From positions 434,001 to 498,000 of the forward strand of contig NZ_JAPWGX010000001.1 in NCBI RefSeq assembly GCF_027213965.1: a stretch of 64,000 nucleotides of DNA, given 5' to 3'. The stretch is from Maritalea porphyrae. GTDB taxonomy: Bacteria; Pseudomonadota; Alphaproteobacteria; Rhizobiales; Devosiaceae. Both the position numbers and the translations under genes were made by a program. The number at the start of each line of letters is the position of its first letter. Position 1 is the first letter of the stretch. Under the pieces are notes generated by a model, which was not told where the DNA came from, searched no databases, and saw nothing but the letters and a program-made list of their open reading frames with translations. Below, one piece after another: positions 43,463-53,835 of the stretch.

Positions 43463-44749
43463 ATGAAGGACAACGAATTGAGCTTAAGCAGGAGGACATT
43501 TGGAGCTCTAATGGGCGCAGCGGCGTCGGGCTTAGCGATGCCGTCAATTGTCCAAGCGATAGGTCGACCAAGGGTGGTTGTGATTGGCGGTGGCACTGGC
43601 GGTGCCACAGCAGCCCGGCACATTGCCCAAGACGCAGATGGTGCCATAGATGTCACATTAATTGAGCCGAAAACGCATTACACGACCTGTTTCTTTTCTA
43701 ACTTCTATCTAGGTGGCTTGCGCAGCTTTGACTCTTTGACATTTGACTATGCAACCCTTGCGCAATCACATGGCATATCGATGATCCATGATTTCGCGGT
43801 AGAGGTGGATCGCGACAATAGGACTGTGCGTGTGGCTCAAGGAGGTCTTATCGCCTATGATCGGCTGGTCGTTTCGCCGGGCATTGACTTTGACTATCTT
43901 TCCACCCCAGGCTACACGGCAAAAGATATGGATATCGCTCCTTCAGCTTGGCATGGTGGCGAACAAACGCATGCGCTAAAGGCAAAATTGGACGCAATTG
44001 AGGACGGTCAACAAATCCTGATTGTGCCCCCAACAAATCCCTATCGATGCCCGCCTGGTCCATATGAGCGGGTTTCCATGATGGCGCATTTGCTCAAACA
44101 AAAGGGCCACAAGAACACCCATATTATCATTCTGGACCCCAAGCCTAAGTTTTCAAAGCAAGGCTTGTTTCAAGCCGGTTGGGAACAATATTACCCTGGA
44201 ATGATTGAATGGCTAGGGCCGGATATTCACGGCGGGATATCAAACATTGATGCGTCAGCGGGCTTAGTCGAAACCGATTTTGATGATTTTAGCGGCCACT
44301 TGCTGAATATTATTCCAGCACAAAAAGCTGGTAAAATCGCGGAACTTGCAGGTCTGACAAATGAGAGCGGGTTTTGTGAAATCGACCCCTCCTCCATGCG
44401 ATCAAAAGCTGACAATAATATCTATGTCATAGGCGACAGCTGCATTGCTGGGGACATGCCTAAATCAGGCTACGCGGCAAATAGCCAAGCCAAGGTTTGC
44501 GCGACAAACGTACGGGCAGACCTTTTAGGCACTGATCGCTTGCCCGCAAAGTTTCGCAATACCTGCTGGAGCCTGATCGCCCCAAATGACGGGGTAAAAG
44601 TTGGCGCAGACTATCAATCGGTTGATGGAAGGATTGAACGGACATCAAGCTTTATTTCTCAGAACGATGAAACTGCCGATGTCAGGAAAGCGACGTTTGA
44701 TGAGTCAACGAATTGGTATGCTGAGGTTACACAAGACATGTTCGGATAG
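43463..44749 (+). CDS. soxF: FCSD-type sulfide dehydrogenase flavoprotein SoxF
   Basis: A 428-residue periplasmic flavoprotein related to the flavocytochrome c sulfide dehydrogenase flavin subunit. The Tat signal is SRRTFGALMGAAASG. The FAD dinucleotide motif is VVIGGGTGGATAARHI, and redox cysteines are in TTCFFSNFYLGG and NPYRCPPGPYER. It ends with the FCSD C-terminal domain (GDSCIAGDMPKSGYAAN). No soxE cytochrome partner is adjacent. The ATG at 43463 has a weak ribosome site; a TTG at 43478 sits 7 bp after GAAGGA and is a plausible alternative start. Confidence 0.9.
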   Translation: MKDNELSLSRRTFGALMGAAASGLAMPSIVQAIGRPRVVVIGGGTGGATAARHIAQDADGAIDVTLIEPKTHYTTCFFSNFYLGGLRSFDSLTFDYATLAQSHGISMIHDFAVEVDRDNRTVRVAQGGLIAYDRLVVSPGIDFDYLSTPGYTAKDMDIAPSAWHGGEQTHALKAKLDAIEDGQQILIVPPTNPYRCPPGPYERVSMMAHLLKQKGHKNTHIIILDPKPKFSKQGLFQAGWEQYYPGMIEWLGPDIHGGISNIDASAGLVETDFDDFSGHLLNIIPAQKAGKIAELAGLTNESGFCEIDPSSMRSKADNNIYVIGDSCIAGDMPKSGYAANSQAKVCATNVRADLLGTDRLPAKFRNTCWSLIAPNDGVKVGADYQSVDGRIERTSSFISQNDETADVRKATFDESTNWYAEVTQDMFG

Positions 44750-44893
44750 ATGAGCGCAAAGTTGCTAGTCACTCTGTTTCAGAGGCGGCAAATATGGGCA
44801 TCAGTAATCGTTGCCCAAAACAAATAGATTGCAATTTGGCATTGGTGTACAAGGACCCAAATCACCTTTCCTCCAAGCTCTATGTGATCAAAT

Positions 44894-46714
44894 ATGTCTC
44901 AATCAAATCCACTTTCGATCCTGAATGAATATTATGGCTACGACGCCTTCAGGGGATCGCAAGAGGAAATTATTGAACATGTGATTGGCGGCGGCGATGC
45001 ATTTGTTCTTATGCCTACGGGCAGCGGAAAGTCCCTCTGTTATCAGATCCCAGCAATGTGTCGAGAAGGCGTGGCAATAGTCGTTTCTCCGCTGATTGCT
45101 TTGATGCAAGATCAGATTTCCGCCCTTGAAGTCATGAACATCAAAGCAGCCGCAATCAACTCCACGATGAGCGCTGCAGAGGTGTCCGCGACAAGTGAAC
45201 TGGCACGAGCGGGCAAATTGGACATGCTTTATGTCGCACCAGAGCGGCTTCTTATGCCCGACTTTTTGCGCCTGCTTGATCAATGCAATCTAGCGCTTTT
45301 TGCGATTGACGAAGCTCATTGTGTATCACAATGGGGCCACGATTTCCGACCAGATTATGCAGCTCTTAGTCTTCTCGCGGACAGATTTCCACAAGTGCCG
45401 CGCATCGCGCTAACAGCTACAGCTGACGCGCCGACACGCAAGGACATAGTGGAACGGTTGGCACTGAAAAGTGGGCGCACATTTGTTAGTGGGTTTGATC
45501 GACCAAACATTCACTACTCAATTGCTCTTCGCAATTCACCGCGGAAGCAGGTCTGGAAATTCATTCAGGACAAACACCCAAACGACGCCGGCATTATCTA
45601 TTGTATATCGCGCAAAAAGGTCGAAGAAATGGCCGCATGGCTGTGCGAGCAAGGTGTTGATGCACGCCCCTATCATGCGGGGCTTTCAAGTGAGGTGCGC
45701 GCTGAAAACCAACGACAGTTCCTACAAGGTGAGCAAGTCGTCATGGTGGCCACGATCGCTTTTGGCATGGGGATCGACAAACCAGATGTGCGCTTTGTTG
45801 TGCATATGAATATCCCAAAAAACATAGAAGCATATTATCAAGAAACGGGCCGAGCGGGCCGCGATGGTTTACCCTCTAATGCTTTGATGATTTATGGCAT
45901 GGAAGATGCCGCGATGCAGCGCCAGTGGATTGATAATTCCGACGCTCCAATGGAACAAAAGCAAATTCAGCACCAAAAACTGGGCGCTTTGTTGGGATTA
46001 TGTGAAACGGCCAATTGTCGTCGGCAAGTGCTTTTGAACTATTTTGATGACGATTGCTCACCTTGCAACTATTGCGATAATTGCGAAGAACCTCCCGAAA
46101 CCTTTGACGCGTCAATTCCAGCGCAAAAGGCAATTTCTTGCGTCTATCGCACCGGCGAAATGTTTGGAGTTTCATATTTGATCGATGTATTGCGTGGCGA
46201 AAGCAACGATCGTATTGCCAATTTTCGACATGATCAGATTTCAACCTATGGAATAGGCACTGACCTCTCCAAACCCGAATGGCAAAATATCTATCGCCAA
46301 CTTGTTGCCAGCAACCTTCTTGCGCCCACTCCTGAAGGACATGGCGGGTTACAGATCACCGACAACGGGCGCATATTCCTCAAGGAAAAACCAAATCTTC
46401 CAATGCGGCATCATCAAAAGACCCTTACGACTGAGCGGTTAAAGCAAAGCATCGGCAAACGACCTGCCTCTCTGGCATCGCCAACTGATCAAGCGCTTTA
46501 TGAAAACCTTAAGAGCACGCGTGGCGAAATGGCAAAAACGCAAAAAGTGCCGGCCTACTTGATTTTTCACGATAAAACGCTGATTGAACTGGCCGTACAA
46601 AAGCCATCTTCGCTAGAGGCCATGTTGAATATCAACGGTATCGGCGAAACAAAATTGGAACGATACGGCAAACCCCTGCTCGACGTCATAATGCGACATG
46701 ATCAAAGCGCATAG
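44894..46714 (+). CDS. recQ: ATP-dependent DNA helicase RecQ
   Basis: A 606-residue superfamily 2 helicase. Motif I is PTGSGKSLCYQIPA, motif II DEAHCVSQWGHDFRPDY, motif III ALTATAD, and motif VI QETGRAGRDG. The RQC zinc ligands are in CETANCRRQ and CSPCNYCDNC, and a C-terminal HRDC domain covers roughly residues 525-600. The domain set and length are standard. It stands alone downstream of the sox cluster and upstream of tamA. Confidence 0.95.
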   Translation: MSQSNPLSILNEYYGYDAFRGSQEEIIEHVIGGGDAFVLMPTGSGKSLCYQIPAMCREGVAIVVSPLIALMQDQISALEVMNIKAAAINSTMSAAEVSATSELARAGKLDMLYVAPERLLMPDFLRLLDQCNLALFAIDEAHCVSQWGHDFRPDYAALSLLADRFPQVPRIALTATADAPTRKDIVERLALKSGRTFVSGFDRPNIHYSIALRNSPRKQVWKFIQDKHPNDAGIIYCISRKKVEEMAAWLCEQGVDARPYHAGLSSEVRAENQRQFLQGEQVVMVATIAFGMGIDKPDVRFVVHMNIPKNIEAYYQETGRAGRDGLPSNALMIYGMEDAAMQRQWIDNSDAPMEQKQIQHQKLGALLGLCETANCRRQVLLNYFDDDCSPCNYCDNCEEPPETFDASIPAQKAISCVYRTGEMFGVSYLIDVLRGESNDRIANFRHDQISTYGIGTDLSKPEWQNIYRQLVASNLLAPTPEGHGGLQITDNGRIFLKEKPNLPMRHHQKTLTTERLKQSIGKRPASLASPTDQALYENLKSTRGEMAKTQKVPAYLIFHDKTLIELAVQKPSSLEAMLNINGIGETKLERYGKPLLDVIMRHDQSA

Positions 46715-46847
46715 CACCAGTTGAAAAATTGCATTAGCATGTCCAACTCATGGTGATATAATTATCTAATTGGGGCTTAACTTGTCGTGTGCTATACTTG
46801 GGTAAAGATGGCCCGCGATTTTGCTTAAGTATGGAGTAGCAACCGCA

Positions 46848-48734
46848 GTGCATATATACGGTTCAAAACTGGTCAGTATCTCGTTTCTCGTCGCAATTAG
46901 CTTTTGCGCGACTGCGCCTGCGCGAGCATTTGACCTTTTTGGACTATTTAAAAAGCAAGAAGCTGTGACCGCGTCCAATGCTGCTGACGTGGTAAATCCG
47001 GTCAATTATTCGGCCAGCATCCAATCCGGCAATGCCGTTCTAGATGAATTATTGACGCCTAATTCGGTCCTGATTAAGGAGCAAACAACACCTGCTTCGG
47101 GCACAACGGGTTTGGTTACAAGGGCTCGAATTGACCAAAAACGACTTCTTGGTGCGCTTTACAGTGAAGCTTATTACGGGGGCACTGTTGATATCGAGGT
47201 CAACGGGCAAAACATCGATAATATTTCGCTTGATACCGACCTATCAGGAAAATTTGTAAACGTCGCAATCAAGGTTTCAGCTGGCCCGAGCTTCACGTTT
47301 GGCCGCCCATTCGCTCAGTCGAATGCAGGTGCAATTGACCTTGCTGAATTCGGCATTGTTGAGGGCGCCACGGCCAAATCGTCTCTGATCCTAAGCGCTG
47401 AGGCCAAACTGATCAAAAAGTGGAAGTCTGAAGGCTACCCCTTTGTGCGCATTATTGACCGTACAATCGAGGCTGATCACACCACCAACAAGCTCGATGT
47501 GTCCATACAACTCGAAACTGGCAATAAGGCAGCGTTTGGCGCTATCACCGTTGTTGGAAACACCGATGTAAACGCGTCTTTTATTGCTGAGCAAGCTGAC
47601 ATTTTGGTTGGCCAGCTATACAGTCCTAATCTGGTTTCGCGCGCAACCCGCCGTCTGCAAGAAGTTGGCGTTTTTGACAGTGTGGTGGTCAGCACTGCAG
47701 AACAACCATCCGCTGATGGCAGCGTCGAAGTCAATATCGAGGTGAGCGAACGCAAGCCGCGCACAATAGGCATTGGTCTTACTGCTGGCAATTTTGAAGG
47801 ATTTGGTGTTGAGGGTTTTTGGAAACATCGCAACCTATTTGGCAATGCCGAAAGCTTGCGCGCTGAAGCATCTATTGGCCGTATTGGGCAAGGTGGTATT
47901 AGCGACTTAGATGCGCATACGGGTCTTGTGTTTGTGAAGCCAAACGCCATCGGTCCGGCGACAAGCTTTGAAGCCAAAACATCATTCGACATTATCAACT
48001 CAAATGCGTTTTCTAAGCAATCAGGCAAATTGGAAGTTAGCCTTTCAAACGACCTGCGAGATGACTTAACGGTAAAGGGTGGCATAGCAACTGAGTATGC
48101 GGTTGTTGACAATGGCATCACCACCACCAACACCTCCTTCTTGTATGCGCCATTTGCTCTGACCTACGACACACGCGACAGCACATTGGACCCGACCAAC
48201 GGCTGGTATGCCTCTTTGTTGGCGGAGCCCACCTTTGCTTACCCCTCACATGCGACGTTTGTAAAAACGTCCTTTAATGCAAGCACTTACTATACTGTTG
48301 ATCCAGACAATCGCTTGGTTTTGGCAGGACGTGTTGGCGCTGGCACAATATTTGGCACCGATATTTCAAACGTGCCTACTGATCGACGGTTTTTCTCTGG
48401 CGGTAGTGGGTCCATTCGCGGTTACGGATTTCAAATGGCGGGTCCGCTGACCGCTGGCGGCAAACCACAGGGTGGCCTCTCGTTCATGGAGGCGTCTGTG
48501 GAAGCGCGCTATAAGGTGACCGATGATATCGGCGTTGTGGCCTTTGTCGACACTGGCGGTGCATTTACTTCCAATATGCCCGGCCAAGGCGGGTCTATTT
48601 ACACCGGCTACGGCCTAGGTGTGCGCTATCTCACACCCATTGGCCCTATTCGAGCAGACATTGCGTTTCCTCTAAATAAAATCCCAGGGCAACCACAATA
48701 TGGCTTATATTTGGGTATAGGTCAGGCATTCTGA
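46848..48734 (+). CDS. tamA: translocation and assembly module outer-membrane protein TamA
   Basis: An outer-membrane Omp85-family protein of about 628 residues. A signal peptide ends near APARA. Three POTRA-like domains span roughly residues 90-300 (VDIEVNGQNIDNISL, FGAITVVGNTDVNASF). A 16-strand beta-barrel follows, with GGSGSIRGYGFQMAG as the conserved Omp85 motif and a C-terminal phenylalanine after YLGIGQA. The GTG at 46848 follows GGAG by 11 bp; a TTG at 46821 is the alternative. It is followed immediately by tamB. Confidence 0.9.
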   Translation: MHIYGSKLVSISFLVAISFCATAPARAFDLFGLFKKQEAVTASNAADVVNPVNYSASIQSGNAVLDELLTPNSVLIKEQTTPASGTTGLVTRARIDQKRLLGALYSEAYYGGTVDIEVNGQNIDNISLDTDLSGKFVNVAIKVSAGPSFTFGRPFAQSNAGAIDLAEFGIVEGATAKSSLILSAEAKLIKKWKSEGYPFVRIIDRTIEADHTTNKLDVSIQLETGNKAAFGAITVVGNTDVNASFIAEQADILVGQLYSPNLVSRATRRLQEVGVFDSVVVSTAEQPSADGSVEVNIEVSERKPRTIGIGLTAGNFEGFGVEGFWKHRNLFGNAESLRAEASIGRIGQGGISDLDAHTGLVFVKPNAIGPATSFEAKTSFDIINSNAFSKQSGKLEVSLSNDLRDDLTVKGGIATEYAVVDNGITTTNTSFLYAPFALTYDTRDSTLDPTNGWYASLLAEPTFAYPSHATFVKTSFNASTYYTVDPDNRLVLAGRVGAGTIFGTDISNVPTDRRFFSGGSGSIRGYGFQMAGPLTAGGKPQGGLSFMEASVEARYKVTDDIGVVAFVDTGGAFTSNMPGQGGSIYTGYGLGVRYLTPIGPIRADIAFPLNKIPGQPQYGLYLGIGQAF

Positions 48735-48765
48735 TTCAATTGCGGTACGACGGAATAGCCCATAA

Positions 48766-51700
48766 ATGCAAAGATCTCTGTCAATGATAAAGCGTTTCGC
48801 TTTGTTTCTTGTTGCGCTCATTTTGTTGGGCAGCGCAATTGTGTTCGCATTGCTGGGGACCAGTGGTGGACGGAACATTACGGCTGGCTTGATTGGCAGC
48901 ATCGCCAGTTCGAATGACCTCAAAGTCGAAATAATTGGGCTCAACTCAGTTTTAGGCAACAGGATTGAAATCGAGCAACTCGCAATAGCAGATCGTGACG
49001 GCGTTTGGGCGACAGCTAACAGTCTGAAAGTTGATTACCGCCTTACTGATCTAATGTTTGGCAAGATTATCGTTGACGACGCGCGGATTGAGACGGTCAG
49101 TATCGATCGCTTACCCCTATCGCCCCAAAATTCAGCCCCATCTAAACCGCTCGCTTGGCCAACACAGCTTTTGCCAGCGCCGTTTAAATCGTTGGACCTT
49201 TCAGGGTTCGCTATCAATAACATCAGTCTTGCAACCGCTGTAGCGGGAAAACCGGCAACGCTTTCATTGAGTGGGCACGCGCAGGCAAACAACACTCCTC
49301 TGGGAACCAGTGGCACCCTCGCAATCCAACAAGTAGACAATGCAGAAAGCTCGGCCAATGGTTCAGTTTTAGCAACTTGGAATGTGGATCCAGCCAAACA
49401 AGCCGCAGACATTTCGTTGGAAGTTGCGGAAGATAGCGACGGCTTGATCGCCAATTTGCTTAACGTCCCAGATCGACCCGCGATAAAAGCCACACTTGCG
49501 GGTAGTGGACCACTTTCTAACTGGTCGTCAAAACTTGCCGTTGCCTTTAATGACAGGCCCGTTGTTTCGGGCGAAGCTATAGTTGCGCTGACAAGCGAAC
49601 GCCAATCCATCGATGCCACATTGAGCGGTCAATTGGCGTCGCTTCTGCCCAAATCCATATTGCCACTTGTTGCGGGCAACACAGATATCAGGTTGAACGC
49701 GAGCAGAGACGCCACAGGCAACATCCAGATTGATGCTGCAACGCTCAAGTCGGCGTTGGCGCAAGTGCAGTCGCGTGGGATATACAGCCCTACACAAAAT
49801 CGTGTCGACATGACGGCGAATATAGAAATTGGGAATGAGGGCGAAATCGTTTCGTTCGAGCGGCAACCCGGCGTTATCACCCGACTGGGTCGGGTCAATT
49901 TCACATCCAAAATCAATGGGACCGTCAATGATGCCACATTGAGCCTTAGCGGTGACATGGCGTCCTTTGAGGAAGGGCAAATAAGGCTTGCTGATGCACG
50001 CGTGGACGCGACCAGTGAGCATCTGGATCTTGCCAATATGCGCGGCGGCGCTGTTCTGAACCTTTACGTTGCCGAACTGGCAACAGGATCGGAACCAGCT
50101 GATCAACTTGTCGCGGGTGGTCTTGCCATCGCGAGTGAGGTCAAGCTTGCCAAACAAGTTATCGACATTACAAGTTTGAGCATAAAGAGCGCTGCACTTT
50201 CAAGCCTTACAATTGGGCGGCACGACCTTGCCGCCGGCAACACTCAGCTTGCGAGCAAAACCAGCATCACCGGGCATAAAAGTTCAATAGTGGGTCAGTT
50301 GTTCGGCGATCAAACAGGCATAATTGAAGCAGAAATCGGTATTTCGAATGACGGCCAAATTGACGCAAAGGCCATCAGCGTTAAAAGCGCAAACCTGAAC
50401 GCTAGCGGCTCTGGAACGTTGAATGCAACCGATCTTAAGTTTGATGGCAACCTGGTTCTTGCAAATCTTGCCAATTTCAACCCCGAGCTAGCTGGCGCAC
50501 TTGAACTTACTGCCGCCGCGAGCGGGTCAACAAGTTCCCCCAGCATAAGTTTAGAGCTTTTGGGGGATAAATTGGCTGTTGCAGGGCGACCAATTGACGG
50601 GCTTAGCGGCACGATCAGTGGGTCGTTGCAAGACGCTATCGCCGTTCAACTCGATGCGGTTTATGAAGATGCACCGATCACGGCATCTGCAAACATTGTT
50701 TCGCCTAGTGATGGCCCGCGCAAGATTGACGCACTCAAGATCGTTGTCCCCGGCGGCGAGATCTCGGGCGCAGTTACCGTTGGCAACAATGGGCTCATGG
50801 CGGGTTTTGCGGACTTGCGTTTCTCTGATTTCGCCAAATTGGCACCGCTGATCTTGCAGACTGGATTAGACGGCTCTGCAAACGGACGCGTTGAACTGTT
50901 CGTTGAAAATGGCGCACAAGGTGTTGTTGCAAACATAAGCGCACCCGCTCTGAACTACGACGACGCAAAACTGACGAACTTAGAAATGCGAGCATCGGCA
51001 AGCGATCTTTTTGGCAACATGGCGCCAAAGGTCAACGTTCAAATCGGTGCCTTATCCGTCGCAGGTGAAACATTCAGCAATACAGCGGTCGACGTTTCAA
51101 GCAACTTGGGTGTGTGGCCGATAACGCTCACTTCTGAGTTGAGTGGAAAGCCTTTATCTGTTTCTGCTGTGGTTGACCCGCGAGATGAAAAACTCGCGCT
51201 GAACGTCGAACAGCTCGATCTTAATTATCGCTCGATACCCATTTCATTGTCCAAACCTATTGTTGCAATGCTTGATGGCGGAGTGACCACTCTTAGCGCA
51301 CCGAGCATAAATCTGTCGGGTGGCCAAATGGCGATTTCCGGCAAGGTTTCCGATCAGTTTGATGTGGATGTGCAAGTTAGCAACCTTTCCATGTCCGCGA
51401 TTGAGGGTATCGCCAAAACTGGCTTTGCGCCGATCGGAACGATTTATGCAAGTGCAAAGGTAAGTGGACCAATTGCTGCACCAGACGTTGCATATCGTTT
51501 TGAGGGGCGAAACCTTTCTGGTGCGCCAATTCGGGAAGCTGGCTTGGTGTCACTGAACGTGAATGGCTCGGGCAATTTAAAAAACAACCAACTAAGCACC
51601 AGCCTAGCTGTTTCAGGCGGTGGGCTTGATATTGCAGTTTCAGGCACGACAGACCTAAAGGCGCAGTCTTTAGACTTTGCGGTAAAAGGCGTCGCTCCCT

Positions 51701-52965
51701 TCGCTTATGCCGCACGCCCCCTCACCCAGTCTGGTGTTGTGTTAAGCGGTTCGGTAAATATCGATGCAACAGCAACAGGTTCATTTGCAAAACCAAATGT
51801 TCACGGTCAAATCAGCACGTATGGTGCGCGTTTCACAGAGATCGCTTCGCGCATTCGCGTAACAGATCTATCCGGCACATTGATGTTTAACGGGGATAGT
51901 GCCAATCTGTCTCAACTCACCGGTCGCTTGGGAAAGAACGGCAAGCTTTCTGCCAGCGGCAATGTTTCCTTGCGTCCTGCTGACAAATTATTGTCCGAAC
52001 TTTCGCTTAGCGTTCGAAATGCTGAGTACGATGATGGCAGCATGATTTCGACGATTTTTGATGCGGACTTGTCACTAAATGGTCGATTGGCAGAAACAGG
52101 CAGCATTACGGGAACGATCAGCGTTGATCGAACGGACATCACAATACCTGAAAGCTTGCCAAATGTGATTTCACCCGTGGCAGTAACGCACAAAAATGCA
52201 AGTGCAGCGATAAATGAGCAATCAAGAGCGCTCAACCCAACGAATACTGGTGGCGCAGGTCCATCGATGTCGTTGAATATTTTGGTGAATGCCCCCAACA
52301 GGATTTTTGTGCGCGGCAGAGGACTGGATGCAGAATTGGGTGGCAATCTCAAAATTGAAGGCACGGCGGCCGCCCCCATTGCAAAGGGTGCGATCAGCAT
52401 GAGCCGAGGGCGCATGGACATTTTGACCAAACGATTTGACTTTGACACGGGGCGTTTGGTGTTTGCTGGCCCATTGGACCCAACGTTAGATTTTGTGGCA
52501 AGCACCCGCGATGGTGGCAGCACCTATTCAATATTTGTGCGCGGTCCTGCATCAGCACCAGAGTTCTCTTTTGGGTCATCTCCGAGTTTGCCCCAAGATC
52601 AGATTGTCGCCAAACTGTTCTTTGGCCGCTCCCTGTCCGACCTTTCGGCGCTGCAACTCGTGCAACTCGCCAACGCAATTGGCACCTTAAATGGCTCAAA
52701 CTCCGGCCCAGGACTGCTTGACCGGCTGCGCGCAGCTTCTGGCCTTGATGATGTGGACATCAAAACCAATGAGAAGGGTGAAACAACAGTTGGCGTTGGC
52801 GCCTATTTGAATGATCGCACCTACATCAATGTTGAAAAAGGCGCTGGCGCAGGGTCTGGCAAAGTCACAATCGACTTAAATATCACCGACAATATAACGG
52901 CGCGGGGCGAAACTTCAGAAGACGGCAAAACCAAAGCCGGTGTTTTCTTCGAACAAGACTATTAG
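48766..52965 (+). CDS. tamB: translocation and assembly module inner-membrane protein TamB
   Basis: A 1399-residue AsmA-like protein with one N-terminal membrane anchor (RFALFLVALILLGSAIVFAL). It then has a very long, repetitive periplasmic beta-taco region with many hydrophobic-lined strands, and the DUF490 (TamB) domain at the C-terminus (GGNLKIEGTAAAPIAKGAISM, RMDILTKRFDFDTGRLVF, QLANAIGTLNG). It bridges the envelope and transports phospholipid or assists outer-membrane protein assembly with TamA. It starts 31 bp after tamA, so the pair is an operon. Confidence 0.93.
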   Translation: MQRSLSMIKRFALFLVALILLGSAIVFALLGTSGGRNITAGLIGSIASSNDLKVEIIGLNSVLGNRIEIEQLAIADRDGVWATANSLKVDYRLTDLMFGKIIVDDARIETVSIDRLPLSPQNSAPSKPLAWPTQLLPAPFKSLDLSGFAINNISLATAVAGKPATLSLSGHAQANNTPLGTSGTLAIQQVDNAESSANGSVLATWNVDPAKQAADISLEVAEDSDGLIANLLNVPDRPAIKATLAGSGPLSNWSSKLAVAFNDRPVVSGEAIVALTSERQSIDATLSGQLASLLPKSILPLVAGNTDIRLNASRDATGNIQIDAATLKSALAQVQSRGIYSPTQNRVDMTANIEIGNEGEIVSFERQPGVITRLGRVNFTSKINGTVNDATLSLSGDMASFEEGQIRLADARVDATSEHLDLANMRGGAVLNLYVAELATGSEPADQLVAGGLAIASEVKLAKQVIDITSLSIKSAALSSLTIGRHDLAAGNTQLASKTSITGHKSSIVGQLFGDQTGIIEAEIGISNDGQIDAKAISVKSANLNASGSGTLNATDLKFDGNLVLANLANFNPELAGALELTAAASGSTSSPSISLELLGDKLAVAGRPIDGLSGTISGSLQDAIAVQLDAVYEDAPITASANIVSPSDGPRKIDALKIVVPGGEISGAVTVGNNGLMAGFADLRFSDFAKLAPLILQTGLDGSANGRVELFVENGAQGVVANISAPALNYDDAKLTNLEMRASASDLFGNMAPKVNVQIGALSVAGETFSNTAVDVSSNLGVWPITLTSELSGKPLSVSAVVDPRDEKLALNVEQLDLNYRSIPISLSKPIVAMLDGGVTTLSAPSINLSGGQMAISGKVSDQFDVDVQVSNLSMSAIEGIAKTGFAPIGTIYASAKVSGPIAAPDVAYRFEGRNLSGAPIREAGLVSLNVNGSGNLKNNQLSTSLAVSGGGLDIAVSGTTDLKAQSLDFAVKGVAPFAYAARPLTQSGVVLSGSVNIDATATGSFAKPNVHGQISTYGARFTEIASRIRVTDLSGTLMFNGDSANLSQLTGRLGKNGKLSASGNVSLRPADKLLSELSLSVRNAEYDDGSMISTIFDADLSLNGRLAETGSITGTISVDRTDITIPESLPNVISPVAVTHKNASAAINEQSRALNPTNTGGAGPSMSLNILVNAPNRIFVRGRGLDAELGGNLKIEGTAAAPIAKGAISMSRGRMDILTKRFDFDTGRLVFAGPLDPTLDFVASTRDGGSTYSIFVRGPASAPEFSFGSSPSLPQDQIVAKLFFGRSLSDLSALQLVQLANAIGTLNGSNSGPGLLDRLRAASGLDDVDIKTNEKGETTVGVGAYLNDRTYINVEKGAGAGSGKVTIDLNITDNITARGETSEDGKTKAGVFFEQDY

Positions 52966-52982
52966 GCGCGCATCCGTTCTCG

Positions 52983-53835
52983 CTAAAGAACACTGACCCA
53001 TGCTGCAGTGGCCACGAAGAGCACCACTTTAACCGACGCCAAATGATCGCGATGCAAATATTGCAGCGTGCTTGAGGTGCTATTGGCCACCCGTTTCGCA
53101 TCTGAATGGATGTGAATGGTGTAGGTGCCAGACGGGTCAATTTCACGCTTCTTTTCACCGCATCTTCGCGAGCGCAAAAGTCATGCAACTTTTGCTGAAA
53201 ATGCTGAGTGATCCCAAATACAAAGTTGTATCTATGCCTGAGTCAAAATTGACGACTTTCTTTAACCGAGCGCCGTCTGGTCCATAAGTGTAATTGACCG
53301 TGCCAGCGTAATTAACAACCGAGATCGGACGGTTTTCGCCATCATAGGTGATGGTACGCATTGGCCCCATTTCATCCGACTTGGTCAGTTGGTTGCCGTT
53401 ATCGTCGTAGGTATATGTGTAAAGACCCGCTTCAAGCACAGCATGAGGCCGTACAGCGCCCCAATATTGACCACCATAGGTGTAGGTGCCCAAAGCCGAG
53501 TTTGAAAGCATATTGCCGCCAAAGTCATAAGTGAAACTTTGGTCTAAACCGCCCTTGTCCAGCTTGGCATTTGTGGCGCTGAGCAGTTGATCAATATCGT
53601 TATAGGCGCAGGTCCAATCCTCTGGACCTACATCCCGTTCCATACGGGTAATGCGGCCTGCGGCATCACGCGTGTAGGTGTAGGTTTCGTTGGTCATTTG
53701 CACAACCAACTCATCATTTTGCGCACCATTGATCAGTACTTGATCAAAGCTTGCTGCCCCATTTTGGGTGAGAATGTCCCATTCAGAGTTTTGGCTCCAA
53801 TAGGCCAAGCCACTTGGGTCAACTGAGGTGGGTCA
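52983..53835 (-). pseudogene. RHS-repeat protein remnant, YD-repeat half (frameshifted, truncated)
   Basis: Part of an RHS protein read in two frames. The first segment (about 53835 to 53155) begins near TSVDPSGLAYWSQNSEWD and carries YD repeats such as TYTRDAAGRITRMERD, LYTYTYDDNGNQLTKSD and VNYTYGPDGARLKKV. After TTLYLGS the frame runs into unrelated sequence and a stop. The homology resumes in another frame with EIDPSGTYTIHIHSDAKR and YLHRDHLASVK, then degenerates to a stop near 52983. The RHS core motif that should follow is found instead about 2 kb away at 55024. There is no start region, signal or complete shell, so it is non-functional. Confidence 0.8.
53170..53200. repeat. perfect 8-bp inverted repeat inside the RHS break
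   Basis: GCAAAAGT and ACTTTTGC flank a 6-base centre (CATGCA), within the stretch that interrupts the RHS reading frame between the YLGS and EIDPSG motifs. It may be a small palindromic insertion that caused the break; no matching copy was seen elsewhere in the window. Confidence 0.4.

Noticed and set aside
47477-48133. 218-residue open frame antisense to tamA
   Set aside because: It is a low-complexity shadow rich in Ser, Pro and Leu, with no ribosome site, and tamA has clear Omp85 motifs across the same bases.
49528-50157. 209-residue open frame antisense to tamB
   Set aside because: Shadow of a long repetitive gene; Cys- and Arg-rich composition and no homology.
52883-53188. 101-residue open frame downstream of the RHS fragment
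   Set aside because: It overlaps the true RHS homology in another frame and the end of tamB; its own translation resembles nothing.
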